DNA from: an uncultured Allomuricauda sp.
GTDB lineage: Bacteria; Bacteroidota; Bacteroidia; Flavobacteriales; Flavobacteriaceae
Reading direction: 5' to 3'
NCBI RefSeq assembly: GCF_947258355.1
Contig: NZ_CAMYIC010000048.1
Span: 1 to 61,132 of the forward strand
Length of the DNA: 61,132 nucleotides
Position numbers and translations under genes: made by a program. Numbering within the stretch: position 1 is the first letter of the stretch; each line of letters begins with the position of its first letter. The notes beneath the pieces are model-generated. The model worked only from the letters and a program-made list of their open reading frames with translations. It ran no database searches and was not told where the DNA came from. Positions 54,185 through 61,132 of this stretch are shown here, one piece after another.

Positions 54185-54372
54185 CTTCTGAGGTTGGTGA
54201 ACCCCAAATTTAAACCATTTGAACCATTCATAGGCTGTTGTGCCATGGTTTACGGATAATGTAAAAATAACCACGGTAATGTTGAATAACCATACGTATA
54301 ATAATTGACCGTGGCACAGGGGCAAGGGAATGCATAGTTTAGAGATTGCTATACGGAATAACCATTAATTAT
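54185..54372. promoter_or_regulatory. Divergent control region of kinase and secreted-protein operon
   Basis: These 188 bp lie between the kinase gene and the cargo operon. They contain GAATAACCAT at 54284-54293 and again at 54356-54365, AATAACCA at 54266-54273, AACCATT twice in tandem (54213-54219 and 54222-54228), and an 11-bp inverted repeat with one mismatch (TGTGCCATGGT 54239-54249, ACCGTGGCACA 54308-54318). Such direct repeats fit the pattern of LytTR-type operators, but the known LytTR consensus was not matched in detail. Regulation of both units by the adjacent response regulator is inferred. Confidence 0.5.
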
Positions 54373-54912
54373 ATGAAATACACTACCATGCTTTTTCTGT
54401 CCTGTTCTATGTTACCTTTCTTTTTTGGTTGCGGCACGGATGATGGTAACGAACCAGAAAACGGTACATTAAATGAAGTACAGGGAACCATACAACTATC
54501 CGGCGAGGAAACTTCGGAACTGGGTACTTCATTGACCATTGGTAATATTGAAGTGGCCAATGTAGCCCTTTCGGGGACAGACAAATCGGTAATTCTCTTA
54601 TCTGAGAATATTACTGTGGTTGATAATGAATTCATTTATGAAAGCGACCAAAACGGATTTGTAATTGTGGCTGCCGATTTTTCCACCGGTGGCTCGCTCG
54701 ATATTGATAAGACCATATCCATGACCATAGTAAGGAACGGACAGGAGTTCCGCCATGCCTGTTCTTCGCCCTATCAAAACTTTTTTACGGCATGCGGCGA
54801 CGGGTTCGGGGTTGATTTTGAGTCCAAACGTGTAATTTTTGAAAATACAACTGTAATCAATACCGATGATGACACTATTTTGACCATGGGTGGAACCATA
54901 ACTTGGAAATGA
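54373..54912 (+). CDS. Small lipoprotein, first gene of the cargo operon
   Basis: The ATG at 54373 is chosen because the lipoprotein signal follows (MKYTTMLFLSCSMLPFFFGC, lipobox FFFGC); an upstream TTG adds nine residues. The 179-residue protein is beta-rich with many Thr, Ser and Gly residues (VQGTIQLSGEETSELGTSLTI, NEFIYESDQNGFVIVAADFS, DTILTMGGTITWK). It has a pair of cysteines in RHACSSPYQNFFTACGDGFG. I do not recognise the family. Its stop codon overlaps the start of the next gene (ATGA), so it belongs to the same operon as the four related secreted proteins. Confidence 0.75.
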   Translation: MKYTTMLFLSCSMLPFFFGCGTDDGNEPENGTLNEVQGTIQLSGEETSELGTSLTIGNIEVANVALSGTDKSVILLSENITVVDNEFIYESDQNGFVIVAADFSTGGSLDIDKTISMTIVRNGQEFRHACSSPYQNFFTACGDGFGVDFESKRVIFENTTVINTDDDTILTMGGTITWK

Positions 54913-55955
54913 AAATTAGAAAAACAGTGTTAATGGTACGATTGGGATTTAGCATTTTTCTTATAGTAGCAGCAGTGTTCCATAGTTTTGCACAGACAGC
55001 TGGTACAGATGAATTGATAACCTATAAGCCGCCCTCGGACAATTTTGTTTCAATCAATCTTCAGACGTACAGAGGATTGCCCAGGTTTGGTGTTGTGGAT
55101 TCTTATAAAAATCAAATTCCAAATGCAAATGCCAATCCCAGATCCAATGCTGTGAGGCCCGTTCGTGGTGGTAGTCGAAATCCGGAGCAGCTTGAAAAGA
55201 ACAAAATGATAAACACAGGGAGAATCAATTTTTCCTTGTTGGTCAGTTTAAAATATCTCAACCCTTTTATGGGGGATTTGGATAAGGATCGATTAACTAT
55301 TTTAAACAACAGTCTTACCGAAAAACAATCGAATTCTGCTTATCTACAGCGATTTTTGCTCAATCAAGTGGCTCCGAACTTATGTCTGTACGAGGCATGC
55401 AAGAATGTCAATCAAGGTAAGAACGAATTTGAAAGACAGCGCAATTACAAAACCTTTGTGAACACTTGTTTAAATCCGCTTTTGGAATGGAGTCAAGATG
55501 TTTTTATGAATGATGAGTTGGTCGGTTATCATGTATCTACACTAAATATTGGAGGAAATTATGATTTTGATAAAAAAGGCTATTGGGTGAGTCATTATTT
55601 GAGCCTCAATGACATTTTCCCATTTAAAAAGGGCGGGCGAAAGAGAGTGATCTTCGAACCAGTGAAACCCTACGAAAGTGAGCTTCTGAACAAATCGGCC
55701 AGAGGAAAGAGCATCAATTTCTTCTTACCGATGGATGACCAAACTGCTGAACGCTTAAAAAAAGAGGGCATCAACCGCTTATATCTGGTGAAAAAGATAA
55801 AGTTGCAACATTCGGATAAGCGGATGGACGCTCCGACAGACCCTATTGATTTTAACTATTCCCATGAAAACAGCGACATGGAAATATATTCGGACGAAGC
55901 TCTTGTAAATCATTTTAGGACCCTATCCTTAACCAATCTCACTTTTAAAAATTGA
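54909..55955 (+). CDS. Secreted protein of unknown family, paralogue 1
   Basis: The ATG at 54909 overlaps the previous stop. The 348-residue protein has a signal peptide cut near FAQ (about residue 29). It shares a block order with the three following genes: LITYKPPSDNFVSINLQTY-RGLPRFG (about 36-61), a helical middle, NEFERQRNYKTFVNTCLNPL, GYHVSTLNIGGNYDFDKKGYW, and the end MEIYSDEALVNHF. It lacks the WGG motif that introduces the middle block in the others. It holds two cysteines in LCLYEACKNV. No catalytic motif is evident. A lipid-binding, adhesion or enzymatic role would be guesswork. Confidence 0.72.
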   Translation: MKIRKTVLMVRLGFSIFLIVAAVFHSFAQTAGTDELITYKPPSDNFVSINLQTYRGLPRFGVVDSYKNQIPNANANPRSNAVRPVRGGSRNPEQLEKNKMINTGRINFSLLVSLKYLNPFMGDLDKDRLTILNNSLTEKQSNSAYLQRFLLNQVAPNLCLYEACKNVNQGKNEFERQRNYKTFVNTCLNPLLEWSQDVFMNDELVGYHVSTLNIGGNYDFDKKGYWVSHYLSLNDIFPFKKGGRKRVIFEPVKPYESELLNKSARGKSINFFLPMDDQTAERLKKEGINRLYLVKKIKLQHSDKRMDAPTDPIDFNYSHENSDMEIYSDEALVNHFRTLSLTNLTFKN

Positions 55956-55958
55956 TGT

Positions 55959-56990
55959 ATGAAACAGGTACTTTTTGTTATAACCGTCTTGTTATTTCAG
56001 ATTATGGGTTGGGGACAGTCACAGGAAAAGGCCTTTGACCCTCCTACCGCTGATTTTATTTCACTTTCCTTGCAGACTCACAAAGGGAAGCTCCGATTCG
56101 GGGTGCAGGATGAGTATTTTCTAAAATCAGATGGAACCTATGTAAGTTCCAGGGATGATGAATACTTTGAAAGGGATAAACAATTCAGCCATAACAATGC
56201 GAGTAGGCATGCCTTTGTGGAACTTTTGAAAATGAGGTTCAAAAGGGATATGTTCGATGTGATGGACAAGGACTTTTTTACAGAACGGACACAAAATATG
56301 TACGAAAAAGATCTTAAATCCTATACGGCCCAACAACACGTGCTGGCCCTTGCCAACGCCTTGTGCAGCAAACAGCAGTCCATACGTTTTTTTTGCAACC
56401 CAAAAGAAGAAGATTGTTCTTCAGGATTCCTGCAGGATGGGTATTATAATGAACCTCGTAATATTAGATCATGGGGAGGAAGAGGAGCTTCAGAGTTCCA
56501 AAAATTAAGGGCGTACACCAATTTTGTAAAGGAGAAGTTTCCGTTGGTCGAGAAGTGGGCAAAAACGCTTTATTCCGACAATGTCTTGGAGGGGTATTAT
56601 GTTACACGGACCAATTTGGGCATCTACGATTTTAAGAACGGCGGTTATTGGTTGAACACGCATCAGTTTGACAATCAGGGATTTTTATTAAAGTGGTACG
56701 GACTCCAACCCGGCAATTCATCAGAAAGAAAGTTGATGCACCCCAACGGTTCTTCGATACTGTTCAAAATGTCGCCAGAAGAGGCTGAAACCTTCTCTGA
56801 AAAGAACCAACAGATCTTTTTGGTATTTGATGTGACCGGTTTTTTCAATGGCTTGGAAAATTATCGGGCAGGTCAACTCAAGACCACTTTTAGCCTCAAC
56901 AGTCCCGTTATCGAAATCTATTCAGATGACGGACTTACAAAGAAAACGGGCGAAATCAATACAAATACCATGGTATCCAAGACCAGATAA
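55959..56990 (+). CDS. Secreted protein of unknown family, paralogue 2
   Basis: The 343-residue protein has a signal peptide (MKQVLFVITVLLFQIMGWGQ) and begins 3 bp after the previous stop. The shared blocks are FDPPTADFISLSLQTHKGKL (about 26-45), RFGVQDEY, WGGRGASEFQKLRAYTNFV (about 170-190), EKWAKTLYSDNVLEGYYVTR, NLGIYDFKNGGYW, SILFKMSPEEAETF and the end VIEIYSDDGLTKKTGEIN. A Cys pair lies in FFCNPKEEDCSSGF. The function is unknown; the family match is to its neighbours only. Confidence 0.75.
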   Translation: MKQVLFVITVLLFQIMGWGQSQEKAFDPPTADFISLSLQTHKGKLRFGVQDEYFLKSDGTYVSSRDDEYFERDKQFSHNNASRHAFVELLKMRFKRDMFDVMDKDFFTERTQNMYEKDLKSYTAQQHVLALANALCSKQQSIRFFCNPKEEDCSSGFLQDGYYNEPRNIRSWGGRGASEFQKLRAYTNFVKEKFPLVEKWAKTLYSDNVLEGYYVTRTNLGIYDFKNGGYWLNTHQFDNQGFLLKWYGLQPGNSSERKLMHPNGSSILFKMSPEEAETFSEKNQQIFLVFDVTGFFNGLENYRAGQLKTTFSLNSPVIEIYSDDGLTKKTGEINTNTMVSKTR

Positions 56991-57000
56991 TCCAAAAGTC

Positions 57001-58167
57001 ATGAAAATAAAACCAGTAAAAACGAATGTCATTTTGATTTTGACCGTGTTGGGAATGTTTATGCCGATTTCTGTCCAAGGTCAGTTTTTTAAAAAATTAA
57101 AAAAGAACGTAGAAAACAAGATTGTAAAAAAAGCCAGTGATAAAACAGACGAGTTGTTGAATGGCAACGGTGAGAAAACGCCCGTTCCTGATACAAAAAC
57201 TGGGCCGACATCTAAAAATACAAGCTCACAGAGCGAAACAGTAGCCAAAAGAGAACCCCTTGCGGCAAACGATCAAAATGTTCTAACGTTCAAGGCACCC
57301 ACTAAAGATTTTAGGGATGTCGTTATACAATCGCACAATGGACTTCCCAGATACGGCGATCTCTATTTTTTGAGAGGGACCACGGCACCGACGATGAACA
57401 AAGCGTATGAGGCACTTTTAGAGATGAAATTTTTAGAAAGGACCTTTAATGATTTAGATCGATCAAAATTGACCAAACATCAGAATATAGCAGGGGACCT
57501 TGCAAAAAAGAATTCTGAGTTTGCCCAAAATCACTTGTTAATTCTCGCCAGGGAAACCCTATCCGATGAAAAACTTCAAGAATACTTTTGTGATTCCGAA
57601 GCCAAATCTCCATGTAATTTTTATAGTCCCGCTGGAGAAAGGGCACAAGTTTCACATTGGGGAGGCACTGGAAACAATGAGTTTGCCCAAAATCGCAGTT
57701 ATACCAAATTCATCAAGAACCATTATGGCACTCTTCAGAAATGGAGCAACTCTTTTTATGAAGATGGGACCCAAATTGCATATTTCGTTGCAAGGGGAGC
57801 AGTGGCTGAAAAATATGATTTCAAAAACAAGGGTTATTGGATTAGAAGTATATTCTCCATTGGTGGGGACTTTATTTTGCACAAGTCCAATTTCATGGCC
57901 TATTCGGAGAATGAGAAAACCCTGAAAAATTATTCAAAAAAGGTTTTTCTTGCTGTTGAGCCCACTGCTGCCAAAGCATATAATTTAATAGAGCGTTCCC
58001 CGGTGTTCGTGGTTTTTAAAGTCAAAGTAACCCCTAAGATTACGAGTCCGACCCGCATTTCATGGGAATTTGAACTGGAAGACACTAAAATGGAGTTTTA
58101 CAAGGATGGTCTATTAAGTCAAAAAATGGGCGAATCGGATATCAGAACTATTAAATTTAAGGATTAA
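57001..58167 (+). CDS. Secreted protein of unknown family, paralogue 3, with basic N-terminal helix
   Basis: The ATG at 57001 is chosen because a signal peptide follows (cut near VQG, residue 27); the open frame upstream overlaps the previous gene. The mature N-terminus GQFFKKLKKNVENKIVKKAS is a basic amphipathic helix of about 25 residues, then a Pro/Thr/Ser-rich linker (55-92). The family core begins LTFKAPTKDFRDVVIQSHNG (95-114) and GLPRYG. Later blocks are WGGTGNNEFAQNRSYTKFI, YDFKNKGYW and the terminal KMEFYKDGLLSQKMGESDI. Similar basic helices (FKKLKK-type) start some other Bacteroidota envelope proteins. Function unknown. Confidence 0.75.
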   Translation: MKIKPVKTNVILILTVLGMFMPISVQGQFFKKLKKNVENKIVKKASDKTDELLNGNGEKTPVPDTKTGPTSKNTSSQSETVAKREPLAANDQNVLTFKAPTKDFRDVVIQSHNGLPRYGDLYFLRGTTAPTMNKAYEALLEMKFLERTFNDLDRSKLTKHQNIAGDLAKKNSEFAQNHLLILARETLSDEKLQEYFCDSEAKSPCNFYSPAGERAQVSHWGGTGNNEFAQNRSYTKFIKNHYGTLQKWSNSFYEDGTQIAYFVARGAVAEKYDFKNKGYWIRSIFSIGGDFILHKSNFMAYSENEKTLKNYSKKVFLAVEPTAAKAYNLIERSPVFVVFKVKVTPKITSPTRISWEFELEDTKMEFYKDGLLSQKMGESDIRTIKFKD

Positions 58168-58170
58168 GAC

Positions 58171-59424
58171 ATGAAATGTAATTGTTCTAAAGAGGTTGTA
58201 TGGCTGATAATGGGTGTTGTGATGATGGCCATGCCACAGCCTGTGAATGGTCAGTTTTTTAAAAAACTGAAAAAACAGGCAGAGGAAAAAATCATAAAAA
58301 AAGCAGATAAAAAGGTAGATGATATTCTTAATGGGAATAAGGATGCCGAACAAGGGTCAAGCACCCAAACAGGTGGTACAACTCAAACCGAGAAAAAAAC
58401 CATTGACCAAAATACCTCGCAACAAACCACTAATATATCATTCGACGATTCAGAGTATCTGGTCTACAAATCACCTGATCCAGCATTTAAGGACATTGTG
58501 ATCCAAAAATTCAAGGGCCTTCCCAGGTTTGGTGCCATTGATGCTTACATGATGCGGGATAATCCAAAAAAAGTGGATCTTTCCAAGGAAGCAGCCGAAA
58601 AAAGAAACTTGACTGGTTTGGGGTATGCAGGGTTTGCACACTTGGTACGGATTAATATGCTTAAAGAGCATTTTAAGGTAATGGACAGGGATGCTCTTAC
58701 ACAACAGACCAAAGGCAAGATTATTGAAAAGGAGGCCAAATCCAGCCTGGCCCAAAAAGTACTGAAGGAATTTGCTTTTGATATGGGAACTGACGCTCTA
58801 AAAAAGGAATATTTTATGAATGATTGGAGCGGAACCGGTAAAAGCGCATTGGTAAGGGAATGGGGAGGTCACCAAGCAGATGGTTTTACAGAAAACGAAC
58901 GATATGTGACCTTTGTGGAAAAGTACCTGGAGGTCATTTTAAAATGGGCCGAAGACTTTTTTGCCGACGGTTCTGAAGATTTTCAACTGGTACATGCCAT
59001 AAAATTTCAAGGCCAATATGACTTTGACAGGGAAGGCTTTTGGGTACGCCTGCCCATTAAAAGACCGCCCCTTGGGGCTATTTCCTCGGTTGAGTACTTT
59101 AATGAATTTGCTCCCAAAACACCATACGGGCATACGTTTTTTAACAAAACGGAACAAGTGGATTACATTAATGGCGATGTGCTTTTTAAAATGAACCCTG
59201 ATAAAGCTGAAGCCTTGATCAAAGATAAAAGTGTCATCCTACTGCTCACAATGAAGGTCAGATCTGTTTTTAAAGACTTTGATACGAGCAATCCTTTTGT
59301 TTATGGGGCCAATTACACCTATCATTTTCTTGACCCTGTGTTAGAGCTATATTCGGATGCACAAATAACCAGAAAAATAGGGGAGATCAATTTGGAAAAT
59401 TTAGTGTACAAAGAACCCAATTGA
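58171..59424 (+). CDS. Secreted protein of unknown family, paralogue 4, with basic N-terminal helix
   Basis: The 417-residue protein begins 3 bp after the previous stop. Its signal peptide is followed by GQFFKKLKKQAEEKIIKKAD, aligned residue for residue with paralogue 3 at positions 27-45. A Thr/Gln-rich linker (55-92) leads to the core LVYKSPDPAFKDIVIQKFKG-LPRFGAIDAYM. Later blocks are WGGHQADGFTENERYVTFV, YDFDREGFWVRLP, VLFKMNPDKAEALI and the end LELYSDAQITRKIGEINLEN. It is the longest of the four. Tandem duplication from one ancestor is likely. Function unknown. Confidence 0.75.
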   Translation: MKCNCSKEVVWLIMGVVMMAMPQPVNGQFFKKLKKQAEEKIIKKADKKVDDILNGNKDAEQGSSTQTGGTTQTEKKTIDQNTSQQTTNISFDDSEYLVYKSPDPAFKDIVIQKFKGLPRFGAIDAYMMRDNPKKVDLSKEAAEKRNLTGLGYAGFAHLVRINMLKEHFKVMDRDALTQQTKGKIIEKEAKSSLAQKVLKEFAFDMGTDALKKEYFMNDWSGTGKSALVREWGGHQADGFTENERYVTFVEKYLEVILKWAEDFFADGSEDFQLVHAIKFQGQYDFDREGFWVRLPIKRPPLGAISSVEYFNEFAPKTPYGHTFFNKTEQVDYINGDVLFKMNPDKAEALIKDKSVILLLTMKVRSVFKDFDTSNPFVYGANYTYHFLDPVLELYSDAQITRKIGEINLENLVYKEPN

Positions 59425-59525
59425 TTAATTAAGGCTAATCGCAGTCGATAACGACACTAAAAAAGGGGCATTCAACAACTGAAATGAAAGCCATAATGCA
59501 CTGTTTATTAGATTATAAAAAATGA

Positions 59526-60755
59526 TTAAGATAGCTTTGATGATACTTTTTCCTGGAAACTCAGTTTCTTTTTCAACAGCTGCATATCCTCACTGACTTT
59601 TCGGTTCAATATTTTCGCATAATGTTGTGTGGTTCGAAGCGATTTATGCCCCAACATTTTACTTACCGATTCAATGGAGACACCATTGGAAAGAGTTACC
59701 GTTGTTGCAAAAGTGTGTCTGGCCAAATGAGTGGTCAAGTGTTTGTTGATGCCGCTAAGGTCCGCTATTTCCTTTAAATAGGCATTCATTTTTTGATTGG
59801 TCAATACGGGTAGCACCTTTTTATCTGCAAGTAAGGGACTGTGCTCGTATTTTTCGAGAATCATCAATGCTGTGGGAAGAACAGGAATGTTACTTTTGGT
59901 TTTTGTCTTGGTACGTTTGGTATTTATCCAAAGATCACCGTCAATTCCTATCACAAAATCATCATGTGTCAATTTTTTCACATCCGCATAGGCCAATCCG
60001 GTAAAGCAACAGAAAACAAAACAATCCCTTACATGCTCCAACCGATCATTTGTAAAAGGATGATCCATTAGTCGTTGAAGCTCTTCATCGGTCAGGAATT
60101 CCCGTTCTACAGTTTTTAATCGGGCTTTCCAATTGGCAAAGGGGTCTGTTTTGATCCAACCATTGGCATAGGCAATCCTAATGATCTTTTTAAAGTTCAC
60201 CACATATTTGATGGCTGTGTTATGGCTGCACTTTCTTTTTGTCTTTAGATAATATTCGAAACCAGAAATAAAAGAATGGTCCACATCCACGACTGGAACA
60301 TCTTTCTTTTGAAGCTCGTTCTGTAAATATTCGGCCAAATGACTTTTTGCGGTTTTGTATCGTTCTGCGGTACCAGGAGCAAAATCTTTCCCAACTAATT
60401 TTTCAACCCTGTCATTATGCTCTTGAAAGATTTCCAGTAGCATCTTGGAAGGCTTATCCAGGCCTAAGTATGATTCCTTAAGTGATATTGCGGTCAATGG
60501 TTTCCCCTGATCTTTCAATTTATCTGCATGCCGAAATAGGTCGGTACGTATTTTCATCAAATGGGAATTCAATTGACGGACTTCTTGGGAGAACCCCAAT
60601 ATCTTTCCATTGGTGGCATCCCAAGTGTTGGGATAAATTTTGCGACCTGTGCTGAATTCCGAACGCTTTCCATTTACTGTGATTCTGATGTATATCATTG
60701 CCCGACCTACTTTGTCGGTTTTGTGCTTTTTGATGTAGAATAAGAGAGATAACAT
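59526..60755 (-). CDS. Tyrosine recombinase/integrase of the element
   Basis: The 409-residue enzyme has an Arm-DNA-binding domain (about 1-85), a SAM-like core-binding domain (about 105-205) and a catalytic domain (about 220-400). Catalytic residues are visible: H343-L-A-R346 (HLARHTFATT), H370 in MLGHKSLRTT and the nucleophile Tyr379 in QHYAKI. The usual first Arg (in TGLRxxD) is Ala255 here (FTGLAYADVKKL). IntDOT of Bacteroides is also known to lack this Arg. It reads away from the tRNA-Ser gene and should excise and integrate the element there. A 14-bp repeat abuts its start codon. Confidence 0.95.
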   Translation of the reverse strand: MLSLLFYIKKHKTDKVGRAMIYIRITVNGKRSEFSTGRKIYPNTWDATNGKILGFSQEVRQLNSHLMKIRTDLFRHADKLKDQGKPLTAISLKESYLGLDKPSKMLLEIFQEHNDRVEKLVGKDFAPGTAERYKTAKSHLAEYLQNELQKKDVPVVDVDHSFISGFEYYLKTKRKCSHNTAIKYVVNFKKIIRIAYANGWIKTDPFANWKARLKTVEREFLTDEELQRLMDHPFTNDRLEHVRDCFVFCCFTGLAYADVKKLTHDDFVIGIDGDLWINTKRTKTKTKSNIPVLPTALMILEKYEHSPLLADKKVLPVLTNQKMNAYLKEIADLSGINKHLTTHLARHTFATTVTLSNGVSIESVSKMLGHKSLRTTQHYAKILNRKVSEDMQLLKKKLSFQEKVSSKLS

Positions 60756-60769
60756 AAAAGGGACACCTA
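60756..60769. repeat. Inverted repeat/arm site at the integrase start
   Basis: AAAAGGGACACCTA lies directly before the integrase start codon. Its exact reverse complement is at 60857-60870. A similar GGGACACC motif lies near the left end of the element (46698-46730). It is probably an integrase arm-binding site and may also autoregulate the gene. Confidence 0.65.
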
Positions 60770-60856
60770 TTTTAACATTATTTTCCTTGAAATTAGTAAA
60801 AATAAATTAAAATATAATCCCTGTAAATATCTGAATAACAATATTTTAAATGATAT

Positions 60857-60870
60857 TAGGTGTCCCTTTT
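60857..60870. repeat. Inverted partner of the 60756 repeat
   Basis: TAGGTGTCCCTTTT is the perfect reverse complement of 60756-60769. The two arms are 87 bp apart in the upstream region of the integrase gene, between it and the tRNA junction. Confidence 0.65.
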
Positions 60871-60886
60871 TGGTAAGATTGTAGGT

Positions 60887-60904
60887 GACACCGAATTGGG
60901 CACC
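60887..60904. repeat. Arm-type repeat near the right end
   Basis: GACACCGAATTGGGCACC matches GACACCGAAAGGGACACC at 46698-46715 in 15 of 18 positions. Both copies face the same direction and lie 100-190 bp inside the att cores. Confidence 0.6.
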
Positions 60905-60950
60905 TATTAGGATGAAATTAAATTATATCATTTGATATCAAAAAAAATAA

Positions 60951-60981
60951 AAACCCTGTAAATCAATAATTTACAGGGTTT
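60951..60981. terminator. Terminator between integrase region and tRNA-Ser
   Basis: AAACCCTGTAAA and TTTACAGGGTTT form a perfect 12-bp stem with a TCAATAA loop. A T-rich run follows on the minus strand and a weaker one on the plus strand. It would terminate tRNA-Ser transcription, replacing the ancestral terminator that now lies at 46453-46485. Confidence 0.85.
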
Positions 60982-61006
60982 CTTGTTTTGAGATGGTGTC
61001 TCTCAG

Positions 61007-61091
61007 CGGAGGAAGAGGGATTCGAACCCCCGGAGGTGTGACCCTCAACAGTTTTCAAGACTGCCGCATTCGACCACTCTGCCATTCCTCC
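61007..61091 (-). tRNA. tRNA-Ser (anticodon TGA)
   Basis: On the minus strand an 85-nt class II tRNA runs from GGAGGAATGGCAGAGTGG to TTCCTCC plus a discriminator G. The acceptor stem pairs GGAGGAA with TTCCTCC. The anticodon arm is GCAGT-CTTGAAA-ACTGT with anticodon TGA, which reads UCA. The T-arm contains GGTTCGAATCC, and a long variable arm precedes it. CCA is not encoded. The last 14 nt form part of the element's att core, so integration leaves the tRNA intact. Confidence 0.97.
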
Positions 61092-61132
61092 TAAGCGGGT
61101 GCAAATATATAAAGCTTTTTGTTATCCCAAAA

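Larger units (their letters stand above)
46496..61020. mobile_element. Integrative mobilizable element in tRNA-Ser
   Basis: An element of about 14.5 kb is bounded by the direct repeat AGCGGAGGAAGAGGGA at 46496-46511 and 61005-61020. The right copy is the 3' end of tRNA-Ser(TGA). A tyrosine integrase gene lies next to the tRNA. Inside are an excisionase-like HTH, VapE-type helicase, Toprim primase, MobC-like protein, relaxase and a small membrane protein, then cargo. No TraG coupling protein, TraB-TraQ or other type IV secretion gene is present, so it is probably mobilizable and not self-transmissible. The mobilization genes look richer in G+C than the flanking DNA. A further att-like copy at 46623-46636 leaves some doubt about the left end. 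Confidence 0.85.

Overview
The window looks like a chromosomal segment of a marine-type Flavobacteriaceae bacterium (Bacteroidota). The evidence is the AT-rich DNA, the TAnnTTTG-like promoter elements, the weak Shine-Dalgarno signals, several family-specific proteins (a Lacal_2735-type small protein, a DUF6428-type protein in an ars operon, PD40 and DUF4382-type proteins, a plug-domain MG protein) and the bifunctional MoaC-MoaB fusion. The genus cannot be fixed from the sequence alone; Muricauda/Allomuricauda-like is only an impression.

Layout. (1) 1-12.5 kb is core metabolism and housekeeping: a fasciclin protein, pheT, a TlpA-type lipoprotein, leuA-leuB, an uncharacterised 514-residue protein, an RluA-type pseudouridine synthase, a four-helix-bundle protein, panB and L-serine dehydratase. 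(2) 12.5-25.3 kb holds dnaK, a plug-domain secreted protein without a barrel, an orphan LuxR-type response regulator with Glu at the phosphorylation site, PD40 proteins, a K+/H+ antiporter, DoxX, a thioredoxin lipoprotein and a DUF4382 protein with an Asp/Ser repeat. (3) 25.4-27.9 kb is an arsenic operon (arsR, DUF6428, arsenate-reductase-like phosphatase, ACR3 exporter) with two near-identical candidate ArsR operators. (4) 28.1-36.5 kb is a compact, largely overlapping ten-gene molybdenum-cofactor operon (NifS-like, XdhC, MocA, MoaD, MoeB-rhodanese, MoaE, MoaCB, MoaA, MoeA, TauE/SafE), faced by a truncated ModE-type regulator. (5) 37-46 kb holds two small proteins, then a run of minus-strand accessory genes: two DJ-1/PfpI proteins, an FMN reductase, DoxX-like, Crp/Fnr-type, beta-lactamase-class-C-like hydrolase, S41 peptidase and CPBP protease.

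(6) 46.5-61.0 kb is an integrative mobilizable element of about 14.5 kb inserted in the 3' end of a tRNA-Ser(TGA) gene. Its ends are marked by a 16-bp direct repeat of the tRNA 3' end. It carries a tyrosine integrase beside the tRNA, an excisionase-like HTH protein, a VapE-type helicase, a Toprim primase, an iteron-like intergenic region, a MobC-like protein, a HxHxH relaxase, a small membrane protein and a candidate oriT. No coupling protein or type IV secretion gene is present, so it should need a helper. Its cargo is a LytS/LytTR-type two-component system divergent from a five-gene operon: a small lipoprotein and four mutually related secreted proteins that I cannot assign to a named family. 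This cargo is the best candidate here for an undescribed system.
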